Origin: Stomoxys calcitrans
Lineage: Eukaryota > Arthropoda > Insecta > Diptera > Muscidae
DNA length: 64,000 nt
Direction: 5' to 3'
NCBI RefSeq assembly: GCF_963082655.1
Contig: NC_081552.1
Span: 5,766,648-5,830,647, forward strand
The notes beneath the pieces were generated by a model. That model searched no databases and had not been told where the DNA came from. It worked only from the letters and a program-made list of their open reading frames with translations. Shown here piece by piece: positions 51,201 to 64,000 of the stretch. The stretch's first letter is position 1. Each line of letters begins with the position of its first letter. The position numbers were made by a program, and so were the translations under genes.

Positions 51201-54200
51201 TTGTTGACGTTGTGTTGTGTAATACGCTGTTTCCTCTACGACTTGATCTATACATAATACATTTATGTCTTGAGGCTACAATTTTTTACCAGCCTAGCGG
51301 ATTCGCTAGCTTATGGATTAAAAAAACGCTCTTTCCGCTAATTAATTTATACTTTAACATTGGCAGCATTTTTCTCCATACAAATCAAGCGAGAAAATCC
51401 GCTTAATGCAATGGGTATGTATGTCTGTTGCGTATTCATATCACATTAAACCGTTTCAAACAAATAAAATTTCATGTTTTTTATTTTTTGTTTCTTTTTA
51501 CTTGCAAATTTAACGCCTTGTCTATTTCCGACAGTTTGATTATTTTGTTCCCATAAAAGACAACTGCGCAACAGAGTTATATTCTAAAATAATTTTCTCG
51601 CACACTAACAGCTGTTCGTTTCATGTTTCGGCTGTCAAATCGCGTAACACTATTCAGATCTTTTTTTTAAGGCAACGCTCGTGAGAATCAATACTTCTTT
51701 TTACATTCATTTATTAAAACAACTAAACTATACAATTATTGAAATACCCCAGCAATGTTGAGGGCCTCTACTGGTATTTTGAGCCGTCTTTCTGCCGCAG
51801 AGGGGAAAACTGGAAGCTCCGAATTTGCTTTGGAATTTGTAAGATGGAGACGCAAGCCCCGTTGGTTGCCAACAGCAAAGAGCAAAATGTACAGAGTTCC
51901 TGAACGAAAAGAACAAACGACAGAGGAAAAGGCTGAGTTATTGCGTCTTCATAACAACTACAAGTACGTTTTAATTAAATCAATACCTGCAGACTTCTAT
52001 AATGTATGGACTTTTTTTGCCCAACTTAGGACACAGTTACGTTCCGTACGCCAGTATTTAAGGGAAGAAAATCAGCGAATTGCTGAGACATCCACTGCGG
52101 ACCATTTTGTTTTGACACCAGAACAGGAAGAAGCCGATTTTCAACGTTGCCTGAAGGAAAACGAAAATTGGAACCAGGAAATAGCCCTCATTCGTGAAGC
52201 ACGTCTGGCCAAGGAGCGACAAACTAAGGTCGACTATGTACAAGAAAGACTAAGACTGGCCGAACAACGAGAGGAGGAGAAAATGGAAAAAATTGAAGAT
52301 TTAGTAAGAAAGCAAAAGGTAAAAAATAAATACATAAGAAACCGACATCGGAAGCTATATATTCTGCCTAATTTGGTTTTATTTAGGAACTTTCCAAGAC
52401 ATTCATTACACGTGACAATCTGGATGCAGCCATTGAACAAGCCATAGCTAATCCCATTGACTATAACTTCTCTATAGATCTTCAGGGAAATATGTATCGG
52501 GGACGCACCAACACTCCCGGCAACCCTGGCGGGCAAAGCAGCCAATCCCTTTTGGAATCAGAAGATCGTTTGGAAGCCAAAAATTAAGTTGTAATTAAGC
52601 CTCAACTGTATTGTTTATTGTTGCATCGAAGTTTCTTTTCTTTCTCTTTTCTTTGTAAGACATGTGAAGTGCAAATGAATGGGTAAAATAATTTCAATTG
52701 TATAGCATAATAAAAAAAACTAACAAAATGCGAAAAACGATGTTGACTTGTTATGTACACACGAAAGGAAGAATCGTGACAACTAGTCCAGTGTAGAGTA
52801 CGTAGGAAAAGTATATGCTATAGTTTGTCATCATCTGTCAAGGACTCTTTCAGTAAATGTTCCCAGTCAGGTGTGGCGGTGATTTTGGCTTGTATTGGTC
52901 CCAGGTTTATCATGTTACCACTACGTTCTTCGCGATTACAGCTAATTGACATTAAATCCTAAAACAAGACAAAATCCTTGTAGCACTTTTTAAATTTTCG
53001 TTCTGCATTTATCTACCTGAAGAAATCCAGTTTCCATTCCAATGTCCATGTCAAATTGAGTTTCTCCCAATATTAGTTTCGTTTTACCAGATCGATAGCG
53101 TATCAAACGACCCACCTGACCTTCATCCATTTTCTTTAATATATGCTCTTTAGTGGATTTTTTCTGAGTTTCGGCGGGAGTTTGAGATTTCGCATCATCT
53201 GTAGCCTTGGAAGTTTCCGGGGAATCTATGTCCTCGTCAACACAAGGTAACGTATCTGGCAGCTGGAATAAAGTGGCATAGCGTTAATAATATGAAGGAT
53301 GTGCTGTCAAACGATTTACTCACTTGCATTAAAAATATTTGTGATTGTGTCGTGCTTGTTAGAAGTTCATGCAACGACTGGGGATAACGAGGCAACGGTC
53401 GGTTTTGTTGCTCAGCAACGTGCATTGCTTGGATCTGAGATGCTATGGTTACAGATTCTGTTATGATGCAAAAAAAATTCATCAACTTCGTGATATCAAA
53501 TAAGTTTTTCATCTCACTAGCTGTATTTACCTTCACTCGATATATTTATAGACGTTTCAGAGTTGGGGAGTTCCATTTTGATTTCAGGTTTTAAATATTT
53601 CCATTTGCCTTGATATTAAGAAGGGTGACAAAGAGTTTACCGCAAGCAAAACACGGTAAGTGACAGTGGGATATGTTAAAAGTTGTTTGTTATTTGCTCA
53701 AAATATAACTTTTTATGTTGAATGTCTTTGTGGCCTTTCAACAAGGCGTTGACAATTAGGGAGCATGTGGTAGCAACTTAGGATCAAAATTTAAAACCTA
53801 GTCGTTCCGCTCAACTCCGGTCGCATATATATATTTAAGACTTTACTTCCTTTGACCTACCTTCTTGCAATTGAACAGGAATCCTATCCAAATCAGTCTT
53901 TTTTTCATCTTCCTCCTCCTCATCATCGTCAAGCACTTTTAGTATGTCTTTATCTCTAGCCAATTCTGCTTTTAAGTCCAGCTTCTTTTCCATTTTAAGT
54001 ATAGTGGGTTTTCTCATAGCAGACGGCGAATCATCCACATCTCGGGAGTAGCTGGATAGACTCGCAGCTTTTCGAATATTGACAGCTCCAGCGCCTTCAG
54101 AAAAGACACCTGCTGTTTGTATTAAAGTTGAGGCACCACCTCTGCCTCCACGACTTGCACCTCTGCCAGCCCCTCTCTCTACACCACGTCCTCGACCACG

Positions 54201-57200
54201 ACCTCGCATTTGTGTGGTGTCCTTTGAAGTTTTAACGTTTCTAAAGTCCCCATAAAACAGATTTCTATTTCAAGTTTATGAGCTCGTCCCTAATCATAAT
54301 TTTACTTACGCATTTTTATTTCTTACAGCATTCAGATTGGGTACGAATACTTTCTTGGCCGCCGATGATATACCGCCTCTGCCACCTAGCGTCAGATCCC
54401 TGGCTGGGGTCAGGGAGGATAATTTTGTTGTTCCATTTGTCATAGACATTGGTGGGGCAGATTCACGTTTGGCACTTGTGTCGGCGACCGCATTGACAGC
54501 TGGCATTTTTGAGGTAAGCTTTTTTGCATCACTTGCGGACATATGATTTGTATTTTTCTGTCTGATTAAAATGTGTTTCAAAACTTTGTGCGTAATATTT
54601 TATTAATATTAATTAAAATTAATAAACTAATATTATCAAACTATTGCAATTCCTCATCTAAATTCCACTCCATGAGAACCGAAAACAACGTTTTTCAAAA
54701 TACTCAAACGTCAAATAAGCATACAGATGTCAAAGAAAATCAGAGAGTTGCCAGAACAACGAAATTAAATGTTCCACTATATATGTCTACTACACACAAA
54801 GAGGTTTAAAGTACCAGCAAAGTATCCAATATATTCAACATGTGAAAACATATGCTTAAATATAACAACTTTGACGTTATATCAAAGTAAAGTTCCGTAA
54901 ACAGCTGAATATAATTTTTTCTGTTTGAAGATTATTTCATGAAAATGTTGGCCGTGACTGCGCCTCCATTCGCTTAAGGCGCTATTACACGCCACGTGAA
55001 TATCCTATGACATGCCACTTTTTGTATTCACATGTTATTGAAAATGTTTGTAAAAATTCTCAATTTACATACGATTCATCATTTTTGCTACCACACATGT
55101 GTGTTGTTTTCATATGACATAACCTAAAAATTTGAGCAAAAGCTGATTTTTTTATTAGTAATAATTATCAAATTTGTGAGAAAGCGGGTTAAATCATAAA
55201 TCTCTTAAAACAGTTTAATTTGGGGTTGCTTTTATTTGACTGACAACCAAAACAGCTGATTTCTTTATGTTTTTGTCAGACGGAATAGAGCAGACTCTTA
55301 TAGAAAAAAATTACAGGTGATAATGTACCCCGTGTACAAATGTACCCCGTTTAATAGAGCCTTTAGTCCAATTTTGGTATACCCTTTCCAATATTTCGGC
55401 CGATATCTCACAAAAAATGCTTCAATGTTGTCTTTGAATCGGGCTTGTCTGTATAGACACATGACATAATTACCAGGGAGTGTACCGTAAAGTACAAGTG
55501 AGTACAATTTTTTCACGCGAAGTGCACTATCTGTCTACGAGTTTTGGTTGTGTGTATATTATAGTTAAGAGTCAATAGATACACAAACAACAAAAAATGG
55601 CGCGAACTAGTAACATACTCAAAATCAGAGTTGGACTGGTAATTGATTTTGATAGATAGTGCACTCAATATTTTGTTGGTGGGCAACTGCCACTACCTGT
55701 AAATTAATACATCTTGTATAGACATGAGCTTTAACTTAGCCCTTAAAAGAAATAGTCTAAAGGTGTTAAATCGCACGATCTAGACAGCCAATTGACCAGG
55801 CCCCGAACGTGAAATAAAACGTTCACCGAACTCGCCTCGCAATAAGTCCACTATTTCTTTATATAAGAAAAGCAATATATAAGAAACAATCTGCGTAATA
55901 GGGGAAATAGTTTTATTGTGGTAGCCATATATTAATATGTGGAGGTAGTGATCCAAGTCAAGCTCTACAAGTAAGCAAACTTGGTTCGGTCCATATGATC
56001 GATCGTCGCGGAAGTGTGATTGACATTGGTTTTTTTGAAGTTGCCAATCAGGCCTGTTCCGGTGACTGAAATTGTAAGAAATTTGTAAATTCAACTTTAA
56101 TTTACGATTTGTATTCGCAAATTTCAGTTGGAATCGGAACAGGAGTGAATAACTCGCCTTGTCACAACGAGTATCATAGGCAAGACAAATTTTCTCGCGG
56201 AGTATACTATCTGTCAACGAGATTTCATAACGTTCGCTTGTGTGTGCTTTATAGTTAAGAACCACAGCACACACAAGCAAAGAAAAATGGCGCCAACCAG
56301 TAACATACTCAAAGTCAGAGTTGCACTAATCACTGATGATAGATAGTGCACTCGATTTTTTGTTGTTGACCAACTGCTACTACCTGTTTAATTTGTCTTG
56401 TATCATAGGCACTGAGCCAGGATGCCCTTATAAGGTGAGGTCATGCGAACAGCTGAGTAAAAATTTGTTTTTTTTTTTTGTTTTGATTTTGAAGTAAATC
56501 AGTTTTTTTCTAAATTGTTAAATACATGTTCTATTTGATCCGATATTCAACACATGAGCAACAAATCAGTGTTATAATTATGGAAATAATAATCAAAAAC
56601 ACATTTTAAGAAGATAAGTCGTAAAGCCAAGTTTATTTCTAAAACGACTTTGACATTTTGTTGTGTGCGCAATGGCAAAACTTAAGTAGGGCCATTGACC
56701 GAATTATTGTGAATGACACGATGTTTATTCGATTGGCAACACGGCAGAAACAGCTGGCCGTATTGGTGCCTATGTTCATGGCTGGTCGCTTGGGGACAAA
56801 TATGGACAATGAGAATAAAAGTGAAAGGAAAAGGGGCATGACAGGAAATTTTTGAAAAATGGACGATTTCCTAGGCGTCAAAATAACCAAGAGTGTTAGA
56901 AGTCGCTTGAACATAAACTTAAAAGTTGTAATGTGAAATTGAAAGTCTTTTGTTTCAGTGCTTTAATGAAAGTGGTTAGGCACAACAATCGCTCATTTTC
57001 TTTTATTAACTTACCTTTTCCAGCTTTGGTAGGAAAGGTGCCCGAAGCGCCTAGGGTGAGCTCATTGTAGGTACCTTTAGTGGTTTAGGAATAGGGTTTT
57101 TTGCCCCCATTAACGCAAGCCGATTGTGCTGTCTTCAAAAAATATGAACATAAATAAAAAAAATATGATTGATTATACGACACTACAAAAAAAACTGCAA

Positions 57201-60200
57201 ATTGGAAAGAAAGCTGTAAAAACATTAAGAAAATAATACATATATGGGTACAACAAGGAAGAGGAAAAAAAGAAGTGTATACTTGTAAGTGTTTGGGTAG
57301 TTTATTTTACTATGCAGTTTAATTTAGCAAGTAAGTTCATTCAGCTCTTAAGATTAAAGTCTTTTTTTCAGGTTTAACTTTTTTATTTTTAGGTTACAGA
57401 TTCAAGTTTCAATGTTTGTTTGGCACACAATTAACAATCAATAAAAAACATAAGCATTAGCATCTCTTTCTTCTTCTTAAAAAGTGTTGGTTACGTCATA
57501 CTACAAGGCATATGCCTGGCTTTAGTTTCACAACAACAAAAAAAACTTCGATTTCACTCGATTCCACACGTCCAACCAGCTTTAATGTTCAAATCCAAGA
57601 GGTCGGAAAAAGCCCAGGAAATCGGCCATCTTCCCAAAATTTCCTGTCATGGCCATTTTCCTTTCGCTTTTTATTTTCCATATTTGTCCCCAAGCGACCT
57701 GACATGCCTCGACTTCAATATGCGGCCAGCTGATTCAGCCATGTTGTCAATCCAATAAATATTATGTCATTCACAATAGTGACAATCCCATGAGCAAAGG
57801 GGGGTGACCACAACATTTATGCGAAGTATCGTCCAAATCGCTCCATACCCTGATATAGCTACCATATAAACCGATCTGGGATCTAGATTTCTTGAGCCTC
57901 TAGAGAGCAAAATTCTCATCCGATTTGGCACATATTTTGTACAACGGCTTTTCCCATGGCCTTCAACATACATGTGCAATATGGTCTGAATCGATCTATA
58001 GCTTGACACAGCTCTCATATAAACCGATCTCCCGATTTTGCTTCTTGAGCCCCGAATCGAACTATATGATATAGCACCACCTCCTCCTCCGTCCATATTT
58101 ATTATTCTTTGTTTGCCTAAAAAGAGATACTGCGCAAAGAACTCGACAGATGTGATCCATGGTGGAGGGTATAAAAGATTCGGCCCGGTCGATCTTAGCA
58201 CGCTCTTACTTGTTTTTGTCTTCTGCGTTTATACTCACGAAACCCTAGAATTAAATAAATTAATAAATTAGAACATGCATACACTGGCTCTATGCGATGC
58301 GTACATCATTTTACATTTACTTACCTTTTTGTTTAGTTTTTACATATCACCGATCCATTACATTAATTTGTAGTTTTTCTTCTTCTGTTTTTACTTTGGT
58401 AGATTTATTCCCTTAGTAGCAGGAGGGTGTTTCAATATACCAAGCAAATTTTTAACTTCTGTTTTTTGGCTTTTTAGCAATTTTTGGTTCTTGCACTGTT
58501 AGCTTTTGTCTTTTGGAGTTCGACGTTCTATATTTTGGGTTTTTTTCAAGTTTTTCTGATTTTACATCCAGCATTTTGCACGAGTACAACCCAACCAGCT
58601 GTGACTTCCGCATCAGCGCTTTCGCCGTGGCATGGACGATTTGTACCCTTGTCCCAAAACTTAGGGCCTTTGCATGTCCGGGTTAAAGAATATAATAAGG
58701 TAAAAGCAAGAAAAAAAAAATTACGAGAGCATTACAAAAAGAGGAAGGCTTTGCGGCGACAAATTGCCGAGGCATCGCTCTATGAGGGCGATAATACGCG
58801 TTTTTATACCCCTTAAGAATTAATGATCAGGAGATAGAAGGGTTGCTAGACAGCGGTGCTACGGTATCCTGTCTCGGTAAAGGGTGAGTCGATTTCGTCA
58901 AACGCGCTGATTTATTCCTTCATTCATACGGCCGACGAGAGTCCGCATAGGATTATAGGAAAAGTTTCCGTCATGGTCTCATTTAATAAATTGTCCCATG
59001 AGATAACATTCTTTTTGGTGCCGTCTTTGGGAAAGTCGCTTTTGTTGGCATTGATTTTATGCGTACATTTCAGCTTTTTCCCAAATTGAGAGTTTGACCA
59101 CCAACAATGTCTATGTGAAGAAGCTGACGGTTGTGTCAATGATGACAAGAAAGTCCATGTGTTGTCAGCCTTTCAGGGAAGACGCTTGGAAGATGTGATA
59201 GAATAATTCCCTTGCTTTACTAAGAAATGCTTGGGTAGGACAAAGTCTGAGGTACACTATCCGGTGTCGCCCGCTGTGCAAAAACTGATGTATGCGGAAC
59301 TGGATAGGATGTTGTCCTTGGCCGTGATTGAGCTGAGCGAGCGTCCCTGGAGTCATCCAGTGACACTAGTTCGCAAGGGCGAAAAGAATCGGCTATGTAT
59401 TGATGCAGCACGTCCAGTCATCATCACCGCTCCAGCCATCGGAGGAGACGCAGAAAACCGGCATGATCTCACATGACCATGTAAAAAAACCCTATGTGGA
59501 CAGATTATGTACTCGTAACCTTGGACAGACGAACGACCGACAGACTTCTTTTTTTATTTCAGTGGTCTAAATTTGTAGCAAATTAAAAGAAAAAAGAGTC
59601 AAAGTTTATTTATGAAGGTGGTTAGGCATTACAATTGTGCGTAGACGAGATTACTTACCTTTCAGCGTTACATAGAAAGGGTGCCCAAGGCGACATAGGT
59701 TGAGCTCAAGCTAGGTACCTTAGGTAGAAGTCGTAATATGGTTATTGCCCCATTAACGCATGCCGATTGTGGTGTCTCTGTAAAGGAGAAACAAAATACA
59801 TCATTATTCCATCGCCACTTAATTATTAAGAAAGTAAAAAGTATCACATATACAAATATAATCACACAAAAAAATGAGAAAAGAAAATGATACATACATA
59901 TACCAACCGACGGACATGTACTGACGGACGGATCAATAGGGTCTAGCTACAGCTGCTGATGCGGAGCCATCGACTACTGAGCCCGAATATCCGTCTTTTA
60001 GGAAGAAGTAAAAACAGATCTATCACCAATTGTTATGGGTTCACTTTTTTTTAAGCATAGCATTGTTTTACTTGATTTGAATACACTAATTGTTGTTCCC
60101 TTGAGTTATACATTCGAATTGTTCTTTTATTAGGAATCCATTTGCTTTCTTTGACTGTAATTCATTTTGCTGTCTATTTCAAAATTAGATTTCTTTTATA

Positions 60201-63200
60201 TTTGAATGTGTTCTGATGCTCAGGAAATAAATACACCCGTTTATAACATGTGAAGAAAAGAAATCATAACAATGTTGGCTTAAGCTAGGTCAGGAGCATG
60301 TAAGGGGTAAATAAAGGTTCCGATGTTGGGGTGCCTAGTGCATGAAGGCCTGGAAGCAGCATACACGCTGATTCGGTCGGCAAGCTAAACTTGGCTAGAT
60401 GAGGGATTAAATTTGATGGAACCTCCAAAACAATGAAAGTTCAAGAGTTTATATTTCGCGTTGGCGAGTTGAAGAGGGACTACGAATGCCCGAAAGCGAA
60501 TTTTTGACAAAATTTCACCAGCTCTTGGAGAAACCAGCTCTAGACTGGTACTGAACCACCGCAAGTTTGTACAATTTCGGTCTTGGGATGGAATTGAGAG
60601 GGCTCTGCTGTCGCAATACCAGCGGTTCGAAAACGAATTCTAGATTCAAACGAAGTTCTTAATTGTCGTCAGCATCCCCAAGAATCCTTCGAAGATTTTT
60701 ATAATGAGGTGATTCAGTTGCAAAACCAGCAGAGGCGGTTTCGCAACTGAGAGGCGGAGATGGTGGAGATTATGAGGGGCAACCTGAAAACAACATTGGC
60801 GCAGATGATATTCACAGTGAGAGTTAATGACTTGGGGAGCTTCTACAGAGAAGTTAAAAGAGCGGAAAGCCTTCTTGCAAGCCACTGTCAGCACTACCAG
60901 TAACCTAATCTGGTGCCACAGCGCGTTCATGAGTTAGCCTGGGAGGAAGAGTTGCACCCAGAGGCCATGAAAGTCGATGCAATTCAAGGCAAAACAAATT
61001 TGAAGTACTGCAATTGTGGAGTTGAAGGTGTTAGCTGGCTGGATTGTGCCGCGCCCAGAAAATTCGTATGCTATAGGAGTGGTCATGATGACTCCATCAG
61101 GAACTGCCCGAAATGTCGGGGAAACAAACAGAGGATCCCATCTCAGACTGGAGAGGTGTGGTCGACAACAGTTTAGATCCTGTTCAATCGTCTGATAGAA
61201 AGATCACCCTTCTAAGTAATTCCCAACAGCGTAAGCATAGCTCTACATTTGTCCCAAAGCTTAGAGAATTGAAGCCGTTACATGTCCGGGTTCAAGAGCA
61301 AAGGGAAGCAAAGGCGAAGATTTTTAGGATTTCCAATAAGGTTAAAAGGGCGCGCGAGCGTTACAAAAAGAGAAAAGCCTTACGACGACAAATTGCAGCG
61401 GCATCGCTCTACGAGGGCGGTGACACACGCTTTTATACCCGGTTGGTAATTAACGGTCAGAAAATAGAGGGCTTACTCGACAGTGGTGCCACGGTATCCT
61501 GTCTGGGTAAAGGGTGAGTCGACTTTGTCGACAAATCAAATTTAGTGGTACATCCATTCCACTCGTATATACACACGGCAGATGAAAGTCTACATAAAAT
61601 AGTAGGCAGGGTCACAGCCACCGTCTTCTTTAATAAAATGTCTGCCGTCGTTGGGAAGGTCTCTTTTCCTCGGCATAGATTTTGTGCGAAAATTTAAACT
61701 TTTTGCCCAAATTGAGAGTTTGGCCACCATCAATGAGAGTCTTTGTGAAGAAGCTGACAGTTGTGTCAATGATGACAAGAAAGTCCATGTGTTGTCAGAC
61801 TTTCAGCCGAAACGCTTGGAAGATGTGATAGAAAAATTCCCTTGCTTTACTAAGAAAGGCCGGTGAAAAGTAGGCACTATCCGGTGTCGCCAACGGTGCA
61901 GAAATTAATGTAAAGGAGTCATCCAGTGACATTAGTCCGCAAGGGCGAGCAAAATAGACTGTGCGTGGATGCTCGCAAACTGAATGCTCTCACCGTCAAG
62001 GACGCCTATCCTCTTCCGCATATTGAAGGTCTACTCAGCCGGCTTGGTGACACCTATTGTATATCCAGTGTCGACCTAAAAAATGTTTTCTGGCAGATAC
62101 CCCTTGACGAATCCAGTAAATAAAAAACAGCCTTTACAATGCCGGGGAGGCCTCTTTACCATTTTACCGTCATAACTTTAGGGTTGTGTAATGCAGCACA
62201 GAGGTTATGCCGGTTAATGGACAAAGTGATTCCCGCAGCACTAAGAGACCGTGTTTTTGTTTACTTGGATGACCTCTTGGTGGTGTCGCTAGATTTTGAC
62301 ACTCACCTGGAGTTGCTGAAGCGTGTGGCCGAATTGTTAGCCAATGCGGGGCTCACAATAAATGTGGCAAAATCAAAATTTTGCTTTAAAGAGCTCTGAT
62401 ACTTAGGCTATATTGTTGGTGGAACTCTCAAGGCGGATCCAGCAAATGTTGACACTATAACGCGATTTGACTACCCAAAGATGGCCAAGCAAGTGAGAAG
62501 TTTCATGGGCGCCACCGGCTTGTATAGGCGGTTTATACCCGAGTACGCGACGATAGCTACCCCGATCTTCGATACTCTTAAAAAGGGTAGGACTTTTGTT
62601 TTTACCGACCAGACGAAGGCTGCTTTTGATCAGTTGAAACAGGCCCAGATTACCAGCCCGGTACTCTCTCTCTGTGATGCCTCCGACCTAGGAATAGAAG
62701 CAGTCCTATTTCAGAAGGATGACTAGGGTGGAGAGCATCACATTGCATATTTTTCACAGAAATTAACGTCCGCGCAAAGAAATTATTCAGTGACGGAGAG
62801 AGAGTGTTTGGCTGTGGTTATGGCCGTAAAGAAGTTCAGCCCCAATATTGAATTACCATCATCATAGCAGCCTCCAATGGTTGATGTCCCATAGGGATTT
62901 AATCGGAATACTGGCGAGGTGGAGCCTCGATTTACAGTCCTTCGCGTTCGATATCGAGCATAGGCAGGGTACCCAGAACATTCTTCCGGATACCTTGTCT
63001 AGGTACGATATGAACGAAATGAAATGAAATTGTCTACGGACTTAGGACAATTATTGGACCTCTCCTCGCCAGCCTTTAAGTCGGATGCCTATTAAAATCT
63101 TACCTGGAGTATTGAAGAGAATGCTGCAAGTTTACCCTATTTTCGGGTTATCGATGGTATCGCCTTCAAAAGAACGCGACACTACGACGGTGATCCTTTG

Positions 63201-64000
63201 CGTGAGGATTTCGCGTGGAAGTTGTGGATGCCGGCCGAGCTGACCGAACAATCATCATAAGGGCTCATTCCCCACCTACATCAGCACATGGCGGTTTTCA
63301 CAAAACTTTGCACTGTGTAAAAGAGTACTTTTACTGGCCAAGCATGAATGTGCAGGTGCAAAGTTTTGTGAAACAATGCCTAATTTGCAAAGAAACGAAG
63401 CCAGCAACCACAACTTTACGTCCGCCAATGGGAAAGGAATTTGAGGTGAAACGACCATTCCAGCACATCTACGTGAATTTCCTAGGCCTCTATTCGCGCT
63501 CCAAGTCCGGGAATTCCTTTATTTTTATTGTCTTAGACCATATTTCTAAATACGTGCTGTTGAAGGCAATGGCTAAGGTGAGTGTAAATAAGGAATTTCA
63601 GGACTTGGTTAAAAATTTCGGCGTGAACCATATGAGGACCGCTACCCATTCGCTACAAGTCAACGCGTCGGAGCGTGTTACCCAGTCGGACTGGCAGCGA
63701 TAAGGTCGTACCTTAGCGAAGACCATCGCGAATGGGATAAGCACCTTTCAGAGGTGGAGTATTCGCTGCGCTCGTCGGTGCATAGCGCGATAAAGGTGAC
63801 ACCGTACTACACCTTATTTGGTGTTAACATGATTAACCACGGAAGCGTGTACAATATTGCGCGTAAGCTTCAAATATTAAATGACCCGGATATCGACCTT
63901 ATCCCTAACTCGGAGAAGATGGAACAAACCAGGGAGCTGATCAGATCTAACCTACATAAGGCTTACCTTAAAGGAGAAAGATCCTACAATCTTAGCTGCC

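Overview
This window is repeat-rich nuclear DNA from a higher fly. Split genes with 56-67 bp introns, Drosophila-like orthologues (Mkp3, sideroflexin-2, mRpS26, RNA polymerase III subunit RPC4) and AT-rich spacers full of diverged non-LTR elements suggest a calyptrate (house-fly, stable-fly or blow-fly type). The species cannot be fixed from the sequence alone.

Host genes, left to right: (1) the last two coding exons of the MAP-kinase phosphatase Mkp3 (+, 5068-5731), with a 58-codon in-frame open stretch after the stop; (2) a sideroflexin-2 orthologue (-, 33252 down to 16880), six coding exons giving 325 aa, its fourth intron (counting the 7-nt ATG exon as exon 1) swollen to about 14.8 kb (17120-31947) by nested transposons; (3) a divergent UDP-glycosyltransferase (+, 35446-37544, four exons, 637 aa) with a long cytoplasmic tail and a changed signature motif; (4) mRpS26 (+, 51755-52587, two exons, 254 aa); (5) POLR3D/RPC4 (-, 54542-52818, six exons, 403 aa), convergent with mRpS26. 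I joined exons by eye from GT/AG sites and reading phase; each full-length gene sums to a whole number of codons.

Mobile DNA fills most of the rest. It includes: a 5'-truncated non-LTR element with an open 875-codon ORF in the Mkp3 intron; several broken relatives of it and of an RNase H-bearing family; an apparently intact copia-type LTR element (18080-22261, identical 162-bp LTRs, GATAT target duplication) inside a jockey-like relic; a second, internally deleted copia element (25323-27668) splitting another non-LTR relic; a BEL/Pao relic with an envelope-like stretch; and two gypsy-type relics at the right end, one running off the edge. Short non-autonomous families include a MITE with 8-9 bp target duplications, a tRNA-derived SINE, and about 100-bp LINE-end chimaeras sharing a TACAACAAC tail.

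Many insertions interrupt older ones, so relative ages can be read directly. I see no bacterial-type operons, CRISPR arrays or intact tRNA/rRNA genes.
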